Source: CAZTAO01 sp964611645
Lineage (GTDB): Bacteria > Armatimonadota > UBA5829
Direction: 5' to 3'
Length of the DNA stretch: 55,631 bases
Assembly (NCBI GenBank): GCA_964611645.1
Contig: CAZTAO010000031.1
Span: 1 to 55,631 of the forward strand
The notes beneath the pieces are model-generated. The model had not been told where the DNA came from, made no database searches, and saw only the letters and a list, made by a program, of their open reading frames with translations. Positions 15,872 through 24,282 of this stretch are shown piece by piece. Every line of letters begins with the position of its first letter. Positions within the stretch are counted from its first letter, which is position 1. The translations under genes were made by a program, and so were the position numbers.

Positions 15872-15960
15872 TGTCATTCCGAGGGAGCTTGCGACTGAGG
15901 AATCTGCTGTTACTCCGAGGTGAGGATTGAAAGCAGATTCCTCGCAAGCTCGGAATGACA
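15872..15960. repeat. Large inverted repeat, MITE-like
   Basis: Left arm TGTCATTCCGAG ... GCTTGCGA ... GGAATCTGCT and right arm AGCAGATTCC, TCGCAAGC, TCGGAATGACA are complementary with small interruptions; the centre is about 30 nt. This GTCATTCCGAG...AGATTCC palindrome resembles dispersed non-coding repeats known from many bacterial genomes. It lies in the 458-bp gap between holB and serC. Confidence 0.8.
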
Positions 15961-15972
15961 CATCCTCTCGAC

Positions 15973-16156
15973 CCTTTCTGGCCTTCACGGATTTCGGGTT
16001 TTCTGCTTCCGTGCTCTTCTTCTATGCTTCGGCAGGCTTTTCGCGCCGAAGCCATACCCACCTGGGCGTCGGGGTGAAAAGCTTCCCGACGCATATCTCC
16101 CGTTCTTCCTTTCTGGCTTTCATGGATTTCGGGTTTTCTGCTTCCGTGCTCTTCTT
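15973..16156. repeat. Pair of 49-bp direct repeats enclosing two hairpins
   Basis: The 49-nt unit beginning CCTTTCTGG and ending GTGCTCTTCTT occurs at 15973-16021 and 16108-16156 with two differences. Between the copies are two hairpins: GCTTCGGC/GCCGAAGC and CGTCGGG/CCCGACG. The second copy ends 8 bases before the holB stop. With the inverted repeat at 15872, this accounts for most of the gene-free stretch 15706-16164. The remainder (15706-15871) holds only A-rich text with AGAAAGCCCGAAA, similar to 36138-36200. Confidence 0.8.
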
Positions 16157-16164
16157 ACCTGGAA

Positions 16165-17403
16165 CTACCGCGCGGAGGAAGAGAGCCTCATCATCAGGGC
16201 TTCGGTTACTATTTGGGCGTTGGCGTTGCCTTGGATGGCTTTCTTGGCGTGCATTATGTAGTCGACCGACTTCATCAGCCTGCTGGCGTCCGGGTATGCT
16301 GCAGCCTGGGATTTGAGTTGGCTCATTCGGTCGAAGTTGACTACCCTGGCCGCGTCCGGGTCAACCCGCGTGGATAGCAGGTCCCGATACCACAGCAGCA
16401 GAATGTCCAGCGACCTGATGAGGTTGTCTTTTGCGGCCTTGCGAGCCTGCTTCGCGTCGCCCTGGCCGGGGTCCGGTTCTCCCTTTTCCTTGTCCTGGTC
16501 CGGCTCCTGGTCTGAGTCCCCTTCCGACGGCTCTATCTCTTCGACTTCCTCTTTCACCGCCTTGGCAAGCTTACCGCCTGTGCTCCTGAGTTCCTCGGCC
16601 AGCTTCAAAGCCGCCCAGAGCTTCGCCGACCTCACCTGCTCCGCGAGTTCAGAAATGGTATCGCGCATCTCGAAGAAGAGGTCGTTGTTTGCGAGGCTGA
16701 TGGCTACGCCGGGGCAGCCCTGGGAGTACGCCGCAAGGAAGCGCGCGCGCTCAGGAGAAACACCAGTCATCTCCTGGAGCCGGGTGGTGAGTTCCTCCAG
16801 GTCCACGCTGGTGAAGCGGACCGTACGGCACCTTGACCGGATGGTCTGCAGCACCGTGGCGGGGTTCTTGAAGAGGAGGATGTTGACCAGGTACTCAGGC
16901 GGCTCTTCGAGAAGCTTGAGGATGCAGTTGGCTGATTCCTCGTTGAGGGTGTCGCCCTGCTCGATTATGTTGATCTTCCATTTGCCCCGCAGCGGGCGGA
17001 AGTTGGCCTGATCGCGCATCTCGCGCATCTGCTTGATTGTGGTGTTCTGGCCCGGCTTTCCATCTTCCGTTCGGGGATCCCACACGACCAGGTCGGGGAA
17101 GTTGGCCCTTGCCGCCGCCCCACAGGTAACGCACTTGCCGCACGCGCTGCCTTCGACAGGCTCCAGGCAGTTGAGCGCTAACGCGAACTCCAGCGCGGTT
17201 GTCATCTTCCCGGAGCCAGTCGGGCCTGCAAATAGATATGACTGAGCGGGGCTGTCTTCGCGAACGGCCTTCCTCAGGGTCCGAACAGCCGCCTTCTGGC
17301 CGATGATCCGGTCAAAGCCTACGGATATCCACCCGACCTTTGGCGCGGCCTTCGGGGCAGCTTCGCCAGCCGCTTTCTTGGGTGTGGCCCTAGACCCTCT
17401 CAA
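16165..17403 (-). CDS. holB: DNA polymerase III clamp-loader subunit, delta-prime type
   Basis: 412 aa. An Ala/Lys/Pro-rich start (1-24) is followed by an AAA+ clamp-loader module: FAGPTGSGKMTTA (Walker A), a zinc module CLEPVEGSACGKCVTC, KINIIEQGDTLNEESA in the Walker B position (acidic pair not conserved), ILKLLEEPP and the SRC motif in SRCRTVRF. A Glu/Asp/Lys-rich insert (about 290-325) breaks the C-terminal collar. The start is TTG 17403, overlapping the darA stop by 14 nt, with GGAG upstream. tmk-darA-holB is the arrangement also seen in Firmicutes. Confidence 0.88.
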   Translation of the reverse strand: MRGSRATPKKAAGEAAPKAAPKVGWISVGFDRIIGQKAAVRTLRKAVREDSPAQSYLFAGPTGSGKMTTALEFALALNCLEPVEGSACGKCVTCGAAARANFPDLVVWDPRTEDGKPGQNTTIKQMREMRDQANFRPLRGKWKINIIEQGDTLNEESANCILKLLEEPPEYLVNILLFKNPATVLQTIRSRCRTVRFTSVDLEELTTRLQEMTGVSPERARFLAAYSQGCPGVAISLANNDLFFEMRDTISELAEQVRSAKLWAALKLAEELRSTGGKLAKAVKEEVEEIEPSEGDSDQEPDQDKEKGEPDPGQGDAKQARKAAKDNLIRSLDILLLWYRDLLSTRVDPDAARVVNFDRMSQLKSQAAAYPDASRLMKSVDYIMHAKKAIQGNANAQIVTEALMMRLSSSAR

Positions 17404-17719
17404 AGTGCTCCACGTTCACAACAAACACAATGGCCCCGCCAACGCTGACCTTGATGGGGTTCATAAGCATGCCGCCCGCACCGACCATATCCAGCGGAGG
17501 CTGCGCGACGTACTGCTCGCGGGTGGAGCAACAGCTTCTGATTTTGCTCAGGACTTCGTCCACCCGGTCGTCATCGGCGCCCACAAGCATACTGATATTG
17601 CCGTCGCGCAGGAAGCCGCCGGTTGTGGCTATGACGGTAAACTGCTGCCCGATCCCGAGCAGCGCCTCGCTGACTTTCTGCTTGTCCCTCTCGTGGACGA
17701 TTGCTATTAACAGTTTCAC
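17390..17719 (-). CDS. darA: Cyclic-di-AMP receptor, DarA/PstA family (PII-like)
   Basis: 109 aa, PII-like fold that in Firmicutes forms trimers binding c-di-AMP. Visible: MKLLIAIVHERDKQKVSEAL, then TTGGFLRDGNISMLVG (nucleotide-binding loop), and GGAIVFVVNVEHFERV at the end. The start is GTG 17719 with ACGGAGGG upstream. It sits between tmk and holB, as in Bacillus. No c-di-AMP cyclase is in this window. Confidence 0.9.
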   Translation of the reverse strand: MKLLIAIVHERDKQKVSEALLGIGQQFTVIATTGGFLRDGNISMLVGADDDRVDEVLSKIRSCCSTREQYVAQPPLDMVGAGGMLMNPIKVSVGGAIVFVVNVEHFERV

Positions 17720-17752
17720 GGCTAATACCCTCCGTATTGCTTGTTGGGACCC

Positions 17753-17819
17753 GTTCGTTGAGCGTAGTCGAAACGAACTGTGATAACGCTTAGCTACCTG
17801 GTTTCGACACCGCTCAACC
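17753..17819. repeat. Two related inverted repeats overlapping the tmk 3' end
   Basis: GTTCGTTGAGCGTAGTCGAA continuing into ACGAAC (17753-17778) and GGTTTCGACACCGCTCAACC (17800-17819) are related palindromes in inverse orientation, of the TTCGACTACGCTCAACGAAC type seen dispersed in many genomes. The tmk stop codon (17814-17816) lies inside the second one. Confidence 0.7.
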
Positions 17820-18434
17820 AGCGGTTGGCTTCAGGCGTCGGGTGATCTCTTTCATCACGCGCTTGAACACGCGGTCGATGTCATCGGACGCGTCTACAAC
17901 TACTATCCGGTCGGGCTCGGCGCGAGCCAGTTCGAGGTAGGCGTTTCTCACGCTTTGGTGAAAATATAGCCCCTCGGAGCCTATCCTGTCAACATGAGTC
18001 TGCCGACCGAGGCCGATGGCGGGGTCAAGGTCCAGCAGGATCGTAAGATCAGGGGTAAGTCCGCCGGTAGCGATCTTGTTGAGTTCCCCGACCAGCTCCA
18101 TACCCAGCCCCCTCGCGCAGCCCTGGTATGCCAGCGACGAATCGGCGAACCTGTCGGACACCACCAGCTTCCCCTGCTCCAAGGCCGGCTTTATCACCAC
18201 TTCCGCGTTCTGCGCCCTGCACGCTTCAAAGAGCAGAAGCTCCGTCTTCGCGGTCATCTGAGAGTTCTTACCCAGAATCAGCGCTCTTATAGCGCGCGCG
18301 GTGTCATCGCCGCCCGGATCGACTGTCGCAACAACCTCATAGCCCATGCGCTTGAGTTCCGTGCAGACCAGCCCGGCCATAGTGCTCTTGCCGGAGCCGT
18401 CCATGCCCTCAAGCGTGATGAAATAGCCGCTCAT
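17814..18434 (-). CDS. tmk: Thymidylate kinase
   Basis: 206 aa, phosphorylates dTMP to dTDP. P-loop EGMDGSGKST at residues 9-18; VVSDRFADSSLAYQG holds the DR(F/Y) substrate motif; LDLDPAIGLGR precedes the lid. The usual DREPGG at the end of strand 2 is DPGGDD here, so the catalytic Arg of that loop is missing, as in kinases that carry it in the lid. The ATG overlaps the upstream ATPase stop (ATGA). A repeat element provides its stop codon. Confidence 0.93.
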   Translation of the reverse strand: MSGYFITLEGMDGSGKSTMAGLVCTELKRMGYEVVATVDPGGDDTARAIRALILGKNSQMTAKTELLLFEACRAQNAEVVIKPALEQGKLVVSDRFADSSLAYQGCARGLGMELVGELNKIATGGLTPDLTILLDLDPAIGLGRQTHVDRIGSEGLYFHQSVRNAYLELARAEPDRIVVVDASDDIDRVFKRVMKEITRRLKPTAG

Positions 18435-20032
18435 CCCTTGAATATCCGAAGCCGCCGGTACGGCTCGGTGCCAACGCTCTCAGAACTCAGGTCCATCTGC
18501 TCAACCAATTGATGTTGGAGCCTGCGGATGAACGAAGACTGTGCCTTGAGTTCCTGCGGCTCGCCAGTCTCCTCCACTCTCTGCGCGGCTGCCTTAGCCT
18601 CATCCAGGGCCTCTTCCTCCGCGTTAGATGGGCCCATGCTGAACATCTCGCGAACGATGCCGGCGATCTGGGCAAAGGTATTGCTCTTGATCACGTAGAC
18701 AGGCAGCCCGCGCTGCCTGGCATCCGAGATAACACCCACATTCCGCGACTCGTGCGCCCTGAGAGTCAGCAGCACGTTGGCATCCCGCAAATCCTTGCTT
18801 ATGTAAGCGGGCGCTCTGAGTTCCCGGATTGCTCTTTCCAGCCTGTTGCGGCTGACCCCGTAGGGAAACAGCCTCAGCACTTTGGGCATTCTCTTGGGCT
18901 GCGGCTCGGGCACTTGCGCCGTGTTGTCCACCCAGTGAGGCTTCTCAGCGACTTCCCGCTGAACCACCTGGACGTCACCCTCGGCGTTCCTCACCCGGAT
19001 CTCAGGCCTTGGCGCGATGCCTCGCAGCATCTTGTCCACCGTGCCCGCCACATCGTGATGAATGGCGAGCTTGTCCATCTCGGTGATCTCCACCAGAACG
19101 TCGAACGTAGGCGGCGCCTTCCGCTCAAGGACTGTTTTCTGAGTGCCTCGGCGCCGGGCTTCCTCGTCCGAGAGGGTCACCGCGTGGATGCCGCCGACAA
19201 GGTCCGACAGCGTCGGGTTCATCATCAGGTTTTCGAGGCTGTTGCCGTGGGCGGTGCCAACCAGTTGGACGCCGCGCTCGGCTATCGTGCGAGCGGCAAC
19301 GGCCTCGGCCTCGGTCCCAATCTCGTCGATCACAATCACTTCAGGCATGTGGTTTTCCACAGCCTCTATCATAACGGCGTGCTGCAGTTCCGGCACGGTC
19401 ACCAGCATCCGCCGGGCGTGGCCGATGGCTGGGTGGGGGATGTCGCCGTCTCCCGCGATCTCGTTGGAGGTGTCTACTATTACTACCCGCTTGCCGAACT
19501 CGTCGCTCATGACTCGGGCTATTTCGCGGAGCTTGGTGGTCTTTCCGACTCCGGGCCTGCCCATCATAAGGATACTCTGGTTGCCCTCTACAATATCCCG
19601 AATGATATCGATGGTGCCGTAGACCGACCGGCCAATCCTGCATGTCAGGCCGATGACTTTGCCCTGGCGGTTGCGGATGGCGGAGATCCTGTGGAGGGTT
19701 TTCTCGATGCCGGCCCGGTTGTCCTTGCCGAACGTGCCTATTCTGTCGACCACATACTGGATGTCTTCGGCCCTGATAGGTATGTCCGGGAAGCGTTCTA
19801 CGCGGCCCTGGAACCTGGCCTCGGGATCCCTGCCTAGGTCCATCACGATCTCGAGCAGATCGTCGATGTCCGGCATCTCCATCAGGCGGTCTTTGACCTG
19901 CGGAGGCAGCGTCGAGAGAAGCTCATCGAGGTTGTCGGTGACTCTGAGCTGTTTGAGGCCCAGCAGATTGTGGTCGGGGTTGGTGACTATTGCCATTTCA
20001 TTCGCGGCCGATGCGACGAGGCCGACCGCCAC
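18431..20032 (-). CDS. AAA ATPase with R3H-like domain (Ycf45/SpoIIIAA-related)
   Basis: 533 aa. Residues 30-150 resemble the N-terminus of SpoIIIAA-like proteins; GRPGVGKTTKLREIAR (about 158-173) is Walker A and PEVIVIDEIGTEAEA the Walker B; HGNSLENLMMNPTLSDLVGGI follows. The C-terminal part (FPYGVSRNRLERAI ... RDANVLLTLRAHE) matches the Ycf45-type region annotated as R3H nucleic-acid binding. Its function in non-sporulating bacteria is not settled. The start is GTG 20032, close to GGAGG; ATG 19996 is an alternative. It lies 22 bp after rsmE and overlaps tmk. Confidence 0.85.
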   Translation of the reverse strand: MAVGLVASAANEMAIVTNPDHNLLGLKQLRVTDNLDELLSTLPPQVKDRLMEMPDIDDLLEIVMDLGRDPEARFQGRVERFPDIPIRAEDIQYVVDRIGTFGKDNRAGIEKTLHRISAIRNRQGKVIGLTCRIGRSVYGTIDIIRDIVEGNQSILMMGRPGVGKTTKLREIARVMSDEFGKRVVIVDTSNEIAGDGDIPHPAIGHARRMLVTVPELQHAVMIEAVENHMPEVIVIDEIGTEAEAVAARTIAERGVQLVGTAHGNSLENLMMNPTLSDLVGGIHAVTLSDEEARRRGTQKTVLERKAPPTFDVLVEITEMDKLAIHHDVAGTVDKMLRGIAPRPEIRVRNAEGDVQVVQREVAEKPHWVDNTAQVPEPQPKRMPKVLRLFPYGVSRNRLERAIRELRAPAYISKDLRDANVLLTLRAHESRNVGVISDARQRGLPVYVIKSNTFAQIAGIVREMFSMGPSNAEEEALDEAKAAAQRVEETGEPQELKAQSSFIRRLQHQLVEQMDLSSESVGTEPYRRLRIFKG

Positions 20033-20054
20033 CTCCAGACGTTACTCGGCAAGC

Positions 20055-20804
20055 CTAGAGCTCGCCCTCCAACTCATACATCACAGCCGCACACAGAGCA
20101 ATTGCGGCAGTCTCACTTCTCAGAACCCTCTTACCCAAAGACACGGGACGAACGCCTGATGCGGCCAGCGTGGCCACCTCCGCCTGCGTAAGCCCGCCCT
20201 CCGGGCCGATGACCAAAGCTACCGACGAGACTCCGCCGCTATCAGACAGAGCATTCCCGAGGGACGCAGTGTGCTCATCTTCCCACGCCACCAACTTCAG
20301 GTCGAACTCGCCTATATGGCTGCTCACCGCTTCGACGTCTGCCAGTGCCACAACGTTCGGTGGAACGCATCTGCCGCACTGTTCAGTGGCCTCTCGGGCA
20401 ACTCGCCGCAGCCTCTCCAGCTTCTCGGTTAGTCTTGATGGGTCCGGCTTAGCAACTGTTCTTTCGCAGTCGAATAGAACGATATCGCTGGCACCCAACT
20501 CGGTGCACTTCTGCACGATGTATTCAGCCTTGTCGCCTTTGAGATAGCCGATGGCGATCAGGACTCTGGTCGCAGCCTCGCACTTGCAGTCTCTCTGCTC
20601 TGATATGGTCGCGGTAACTCTGTCTTTGCCCACCGAGTTTATGACTGCGTCGTATTCCTTGCCGGTTCCATCGAGCAGGACGAGCTTGTCGCCGGGCTTC
20701 AAGCGCAGCACCGTGGCGATCTGTCGGCCCTGTAGGCCATATATCGTGGCCGTACCTCGCTCTACCCAACCCGGGTCGATAAGGAACCGCCGGTGCCCGC
20801 CCAT
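20055..20804 (-). CDS. rsmE: 16S rRNA m3U1498 methyltransferase
   Basis: 249 aa SPOUT enzyme. N-terminal PUA-like part (RRFLIDPGWVERG...HVLRLK-type region, LLDGTGKEY), then IGYLKGDKAEYIVQKCTELGA, and the knot with VIGPEGGLTQAEV, SLGKRVLRSETAAIAL. The start is ATG 20804, which overlaps the prmA stop as TGATG; the longer frame to 20843 adds nothing family-like. dnaJ-prmA-rsmE is a common order. Confidence 0.93.
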   Translation of the reverse strand: MGGHRRFLIDPGWVERGTATIYGLQGRQIATVLRLKPGDKLVLLDGTGKEYDAVINSVGKDRVTATISEQRDCKCEAATRVLIAIGYLKGDKAEYIVQKCTELGASDIVLFDCERTVAKPDPSRLTEKLERLRRVAREATEQCGRCVPPNVVALADVEAVSSHIGEFDLKLVAWEDEHTASLGNALSDSGGVSSVALVIGPEGGLTQAEVATLAASGVRPVSLGKRVLRSETAAIALCAAVMYELEGEL

Positions 20805-21688
20805 CAGTCTTCGCCGGGTCTGCGGTGGATCATCGCCACCCACTCGCCACTGTGAAGAGTCTCAAGGTGCTCCAAGCCGATTTGCCGCAGGGCGGCGTCC
20901 ACTTCGCCCGCTCTGTCCTCAATAATGCCCGATGTAAGAAGCAGCCCACCAGGCTTCATCTTCGCCAGCAGCGCATCGGCCATATCCACGATGACTCCTG
21001 CGAGGATATTGGCGACCACCACATCGGCTGTGGTATCGACTTCGTTCGGCGAGGCGGACTGAATGATTGTTATTGTGCTGCCAAGGGAAAGCGCGGCCAC
21101 GTTCTCCTGCGCAATCTTGACTGCAATCGGGTCGTTGTCCAATCCAACCACTTTGCTCGCGCCCAGTTGCGCGGCGGCGATGGCGAGTATGCCGGAGCCT
21201 GTGCCCACATCCAGCACCGTCTCCCCACCTTTGATAAGCTTCTGGAGGACGGTGAGGCAAAGCTGGGTGGTGGGGTGGGAGCCGGTGCCAAACGCCATGC
21301 CGGGGTCCAGCTCGACTATCAGTTCGCCCTCGGCAGGCTCATACTCTTCCCAGGTAGGTTTGACCACGATCCGCCCGACGCTGAAAGGCTTGAAATACTT
21401 CTTCCACGCCTCCGCCCAGTCCTCGTCATCCACCCAGTGGATGGTAACATCCTTGGAAGCCAGGCGGAAGCCCAGTGAGGGGAACAGGCGAATGGCTTGT
21501 CGGATTTCCAGAAGGCGGGATTCGAGGATGTCGTCAACAGGCAGATAGCCGATGACATGCGTCACTTCGCCCTTGCCCACGCCCTCGCTTGCTTCCGAGG
21601 CACCTGCACAGCCATTGCTCAGGAGTACATTTGCGACCGCGACAGCAGAGTCGGGCCGCGCATCTATCGTAATCTCAGCCCAGCGCAT
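20804..21688 (-). CDS. prmA: Ribosomal protein L11 methyltransferase
   Basis: 294 aa. N-terminal L11-recognition domain, then the Rossmann methyltransferase core: VLDVGTGSGILAIAAA (SAM loop I), VVGLDNDPIAVKIAQENV (loop II) and VVANILAGVI (the NxL catalytic segment). LDPGMAFGTGSHPTT is the family-specific loop before the SAM site. The start ATG overlaps the dnaJ stop as TAATG, which implies translational coupling. Confidence 0.95.
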   Translation of the reverse strand: MRWAEITIDARPDSAVAVANVLLSNGCAGASEASEGVGKGEVTHVIGYLPVDDILESRLLEIRQAIRLFPSLGFRLASKDVTIHWVDDEDWAEAWKKYFKPFSVGRIVVKPTWEEYEPAEGELIVELDPGMAFGTGSHPTTQLCLTVLQKLIKGGETVLDVGTGSGILAIAAAQLGASKVVGLDNDPIAVKIAQENVAALSLGSTITIIQSASPNEVDTTADVVVANILAGVIVDMADALLAKMKPGGLLLTSGIIEDRAGEVDAALRQIGLEHLETLHSGEWVAMIHRRPGED

Positions 21689-22818
21689 TATCCACCAAAG
21701 GCGTTCCGAACTTTTTCAAAGAACCCCTTGCTTTCTGCCGGTTTGATCTCCTCGCCCATCGACTCCGCGAGCTGCTTGAGGAGGGTCTTCTGCTCATCCG
21801 TGAGCTTGCTGGGCGTGTGGACTTTGAGGATCACGTTGATGTCTCCTCGCACTCCCCGTCCATGCGGGTCGGGCATTCCCTTGCCTCGCAGCCTCAGGAC
21901 TTCTCCGGACTGCGTTCCCGGCCGGATTCCCATTTCCTCCGGCTCTTCCAGCGTGGGGACTTCTATAAGCCCGCCCAACGCCGCGAGGGAGAAGCTGATG
22001 GGAATCTCCGCCCAGAGGTCATTATCTCTGCGCTCGAAGAACTTGTGGCGTTTGATGCGGGTCTGGACGTAGAGATCGCCCCTTCCCCCGCCCCGTTCGC
22101 CTACGTAGCCTTCTCCAGGAATCCGCACTCGCATCCCGGTGTCCATACCTGCCGGAATGTCCACTTCCACCTGCACCTGCTTGCGCACTCTGCCGGACCC
22201 ACGGCACTCCTGGCAGGGGTTGGATATGGTGGAGCCTTCGCCGTTGCACGACGGGCACGTGCCCACGGCAACCTGCGTTCCGAAGATGGTCTGCTGCTGA
22301 CGCCTTACCTGGCCGGCCCCGTTGCAGGTGCTGCACTTGGCGGTCTCGGAGCCGGGAGCCGCGCCTGTTGCCTTGCAGGTGTCGCACGGCTCCATCCTGT
22401 TCAGACGGATGGTGCGGTGAACCCCGGTGGCTGCTTCTTCGAGGGTGAGTTCGAGGTCGTGGCGAATGTCATCGCCGCGCTGGGGGCCGCGCTGCGCGCG
22501 CGATTGGCCGCGCCCAGCCGCCCCAAAGAACATATCGAATATCTCGCCGAGGCCGAAATCCTGAACGCCGAAGTCGGAGCCGTACTGCTGCTGCATCCCC
22601 TGATGTCCGTAAGAGTCGTAACGACTCTTCATCTCGGGGTCAGAGAGGACCTGATAGGCTTCGTTGAGTTCCTTGAATCGGTCTTCGGCTTCGGGGTCGT
22701 CCTGGTTCACATCTGGGTGATGATTGCGCGCCTGGCTGCGGAACGCTTTCTTGATGTCTTCCTGGCCGGCGTCCCTGGAAACTCCAAGAACCTCGTAATA
22801 ATCCCTTTTCTCAGTCAT
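21688..22818 (-). CDS. dnaJ: Chaperone DnaJ
   Basis: 376 aa, full type I DnaJ. J domain (2-70) with the HPD motif in ARNHHPDVNQDD. A Gly/Phe-poor linker follows (GVQDFGLGEIFDMFFG). Four zinc repeats: CDTCKATG, CSTCNGAG, CPSCNGEG and CQECRGSG. The C-terminal substrate domain has VDIPAGMDTGMRVRIPGEG. The start is ATG 22818; an upstream GTG at 22848 adds ten residues with no family support. Unlike the usual hrcA-grpE-dnaK-dnaJ order, the gene upstream is rpoZ. Confidence 0.96.
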   Translation of the reverse strand: MTEKRDYYEVLGVSRDAGQEDIKKAFRSQARNHHPDVNQDDPEAEDRFKELNEAYQVLSDPEMKSRYDSYGHQGMQQQYGSDFGVQDFGLGEIFDMFFGAAGRGQSRAQRGPQRGDDIRHDLELTLEEAATGVHRTIRLNRMEPCDTCKATGAAPGSETAKCSTCNGAGQVRRQQQTIFGTQVAVGTCPSCNGEGSTISNPCQECRGSGRVRKQVQVEVDIPAGMDTGMRVRIPGEGYVGERGGGRGDLYVQTRIKRHKFFERRDNDLWAEIPISFSLAALGGLIEVPTLEEPEEMGIRPGTQSGEVLRLRGKGMPDPHGRGVRGDINVILKVHTPSKLTDEQKTLLKQLAESMGEEIKPAESKGFFEKVRNAFGG

Positions 22819-22899
22819 ACCTGGTGTACTCGTAGACCTTTCCCTCACTTTGGAGCGACTCGCCCAAACCGCAGACGGGTCATTAGAAGGGCCCCCGCG

Positions 22900-23430
22900 C
22901 TACTCCTCCAGGTCGTCTTCCGATTTCCAGGAGTCCTCGGATTCCTCTTCCAACTCAACTTCCGAGCCCTCAAATGCAGGCTCTTCTTCAACGACTTCGT
23001 CTTCGTCATTAACGACAAGGTCGTCGTCTCCGCCCTTCATGACCAGTTCATCAAGAGGGAGCACTTCGTTCTCTTCATCGTCAACGTAGTCCGCTTCGTC
23101 CTCGGGTTCAACCTCTAGAGCTTCCTCTATGGCGCCGTCCAGGGTCTCAAACGGAATCTCGTCCAAGCCGCCCAGCAGGCTCTCAGCGGTCTGCTCGTCT
23201 TCGATCACGTCCAGGCCGCCCAGTGTCGGGGCCTTCTCGACGACGATCGGGACGGCAGTTATCTCTCCGGCCCCTATCTCTTCAAGGGAGACGGTGAGCG
23301 GATTGCGGGAGTCTGTATCCAGGAGTGGCGAAAAACCGATCTTGACCTGCTTCGCTCTTTTGGCGGCCAGAACGGTGAGCTGATATTTACTTCCCCAAGC
23401 ATCGAGCTTGTCGGCAGATGGGTAGATCAT
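22900..23430 (-). CDS. rpoZ: RNA polymerase omega subunit with long acidic C-terminal tail
   Basis: 176 aa. Residues 1-62 (MIYPSADKLDAWGSKYQLTV, AAKRAKQVKIG, NPLTVSLEEIGAGEI) match omega, which aids assembly of the beta-prime subunit. After that comes an unusually long acidic tail, about 110 residues rich in Glu and Asp (VEPEDEADYVDDEENE, ELEEESEDSWKSEDDLEE). Typical omega is 60-100 aa. The start is ATG 23430; an 18-residue upstream extension is not omega-like. It heads the dnaJ-prmA-rsmE run, 81 bp before dnaJ. Confidence 0.8.
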   Translation of the reverse strand: MIYPSADKLDAWGSKYQLTVLAAKRAKQVKIGFSPLLDTDSRNPLTVSLEEIGAGEITAVPIVVEKAPTLGGLDVIEDEQTAESLLGGLDEIPFETLDGAIEEALEVEPEDEADYVDDEENEVLPLDELVMKGGDDDLVVNDEDEVVEEEPAFEGSEVELEEESEDSWKSEDDLEE

Positions 23431-23648
23431 GGTAGTGAGAATAACCTCGCAAAGGGTGAGTGTCAAATGCGGCGCGCCCGCCAAAAAGAACGGACACTAT
23501 CGACATTGACCATTATACACTCAGGAGGGTAATCGGTCAAACTCGAACATCGCAAAAGCTTGCATAGGGTGGTCTCAGAATGGGATCGATAGCACTCAGA
23601 TTGAGACCGACTGGGAGTGTCAAGAGTATCGCGGCTGGGAATCAGATA

Positions 23649-23990
23649 CTACTCTGCCTGACTCAGGAGTAGATTGCAGGCCGCGTGAATATCGTCAAGC
23701 TTGTTCGTGATGACGTCCCATACAACCGGCAGGCTGATTCCGAAGTACTCGTGAATCAGCATATTGCGCAACTGGGTGATCTTCTTCCACTGCACCGACG
23801 ATACAGGCTCCTTAATCTCTGCGGGCAACCCACGCGCAGCCTCGCCGATCACTTCGAGATTCCGGATGACCGCATCCTGTGTCTTCGGGTCCTCTGAAAA
23901 CACTGGATACGTCATTCCCTGAGTGTAGCCTCGTATTCGTTCTATGGCCTCAAGGATGTCATCAAGCTGTAGACGATAGTCCCTAAGCAT
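23649..23990 (-). CDS. hepT: HepT-family toxin (HEPN RNase) of a MntA/HepT pair
   Basis: 113 aa, all-helical HEPN fold. The RX4HXY motif is RNMLIHEYFG (about 76-85), the RNase site and the tyrosine that MntA modifies with AMP in studied pairs. The frame starts at ATG 23990, overlapping the mntA stop by 8 nt. The length is normal. Function is inferred from the motif and partner; an inactive chromosomal relic cannot be excluded, but all key residues are present. Confidence 0.9.
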   Translation of the reverse strand: MLRDYRLQLDDILEAIERIRGYTQGMTYPVFSEDPKTQDAVIRNLEVIGEAARGLPAEIKEPVSSVQWKKITQLRNMLIHEYFGISLPVVWDVITNKLDDIHAACNLLLSQAE

Positions 23991-24282
23991 AGATAGTCTC
24001 CTGCTCCACTATCGGACGCAACCGCTTCTTCAGAGTTTCCGCAAGCACCAAGTCCACATTCATCCCGAAGCGCTCCTCAAGCTCTGACTTGAGGTCCATG
24101 TACTTGTCGAACGTAGGAGCGTCCATCTCAACGATGACGTCCAAGTCGCTGTTCACTCGCGATACTCCACGAGCGACAGAGCCGAATATGCCAATCTTCC
24201 GCACTCCATAGCGTTCGGCGAAGTGACTTTGAGTTGACTTCATTGAAGCGATGATTGATTCCGCCGTTTTGGCCTTTGGCAT
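23983..24282 (-). CDS. mntA: MntA-family nucleotidyltransferase antitoxin
   Basis: 99 aa minimal nucleotidyltransferase. GSVARGVSRVNSDLDV (about 36-51) is the exact GSX10DXD signature of MntA, which adds AMP to HepT and neutralises it. The partner acidic residue is likely in MNVDLVLAE. The start is ATG 24282, with AAAGGAG about 10 nt upstream; the upstream extension to 24345 is not needed. No mobile-element signs flank the pair. Confidence 0.9.
   Translation of the reverse strand: MPKAKTAESIIASMKSTQSHFAERYGVRKIGIFGSVARGVSRVNSDLDVIVEMDAPTFDKYMDLKSELEERFGMNVDLVLAETLKKRLRPIVEQETIYA

Noticed and set aside
15720..16316. Open frames of 110-129 codons in the repeat region
   Set aside because: They consist of the repeat arms and hairpins themselves; no start signals.
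18509..19837. 442-codon plus frame opposite the R3H/AAA ATPase
   Set aside because: Mirror frame of a conserved ATPase; no start signals or known motifs.
21817..23118. 433-codon plus frame opposite dnaJ and rpoZ
   Set aside because: Spans two real genes on the other strand and has no recognisable domain.
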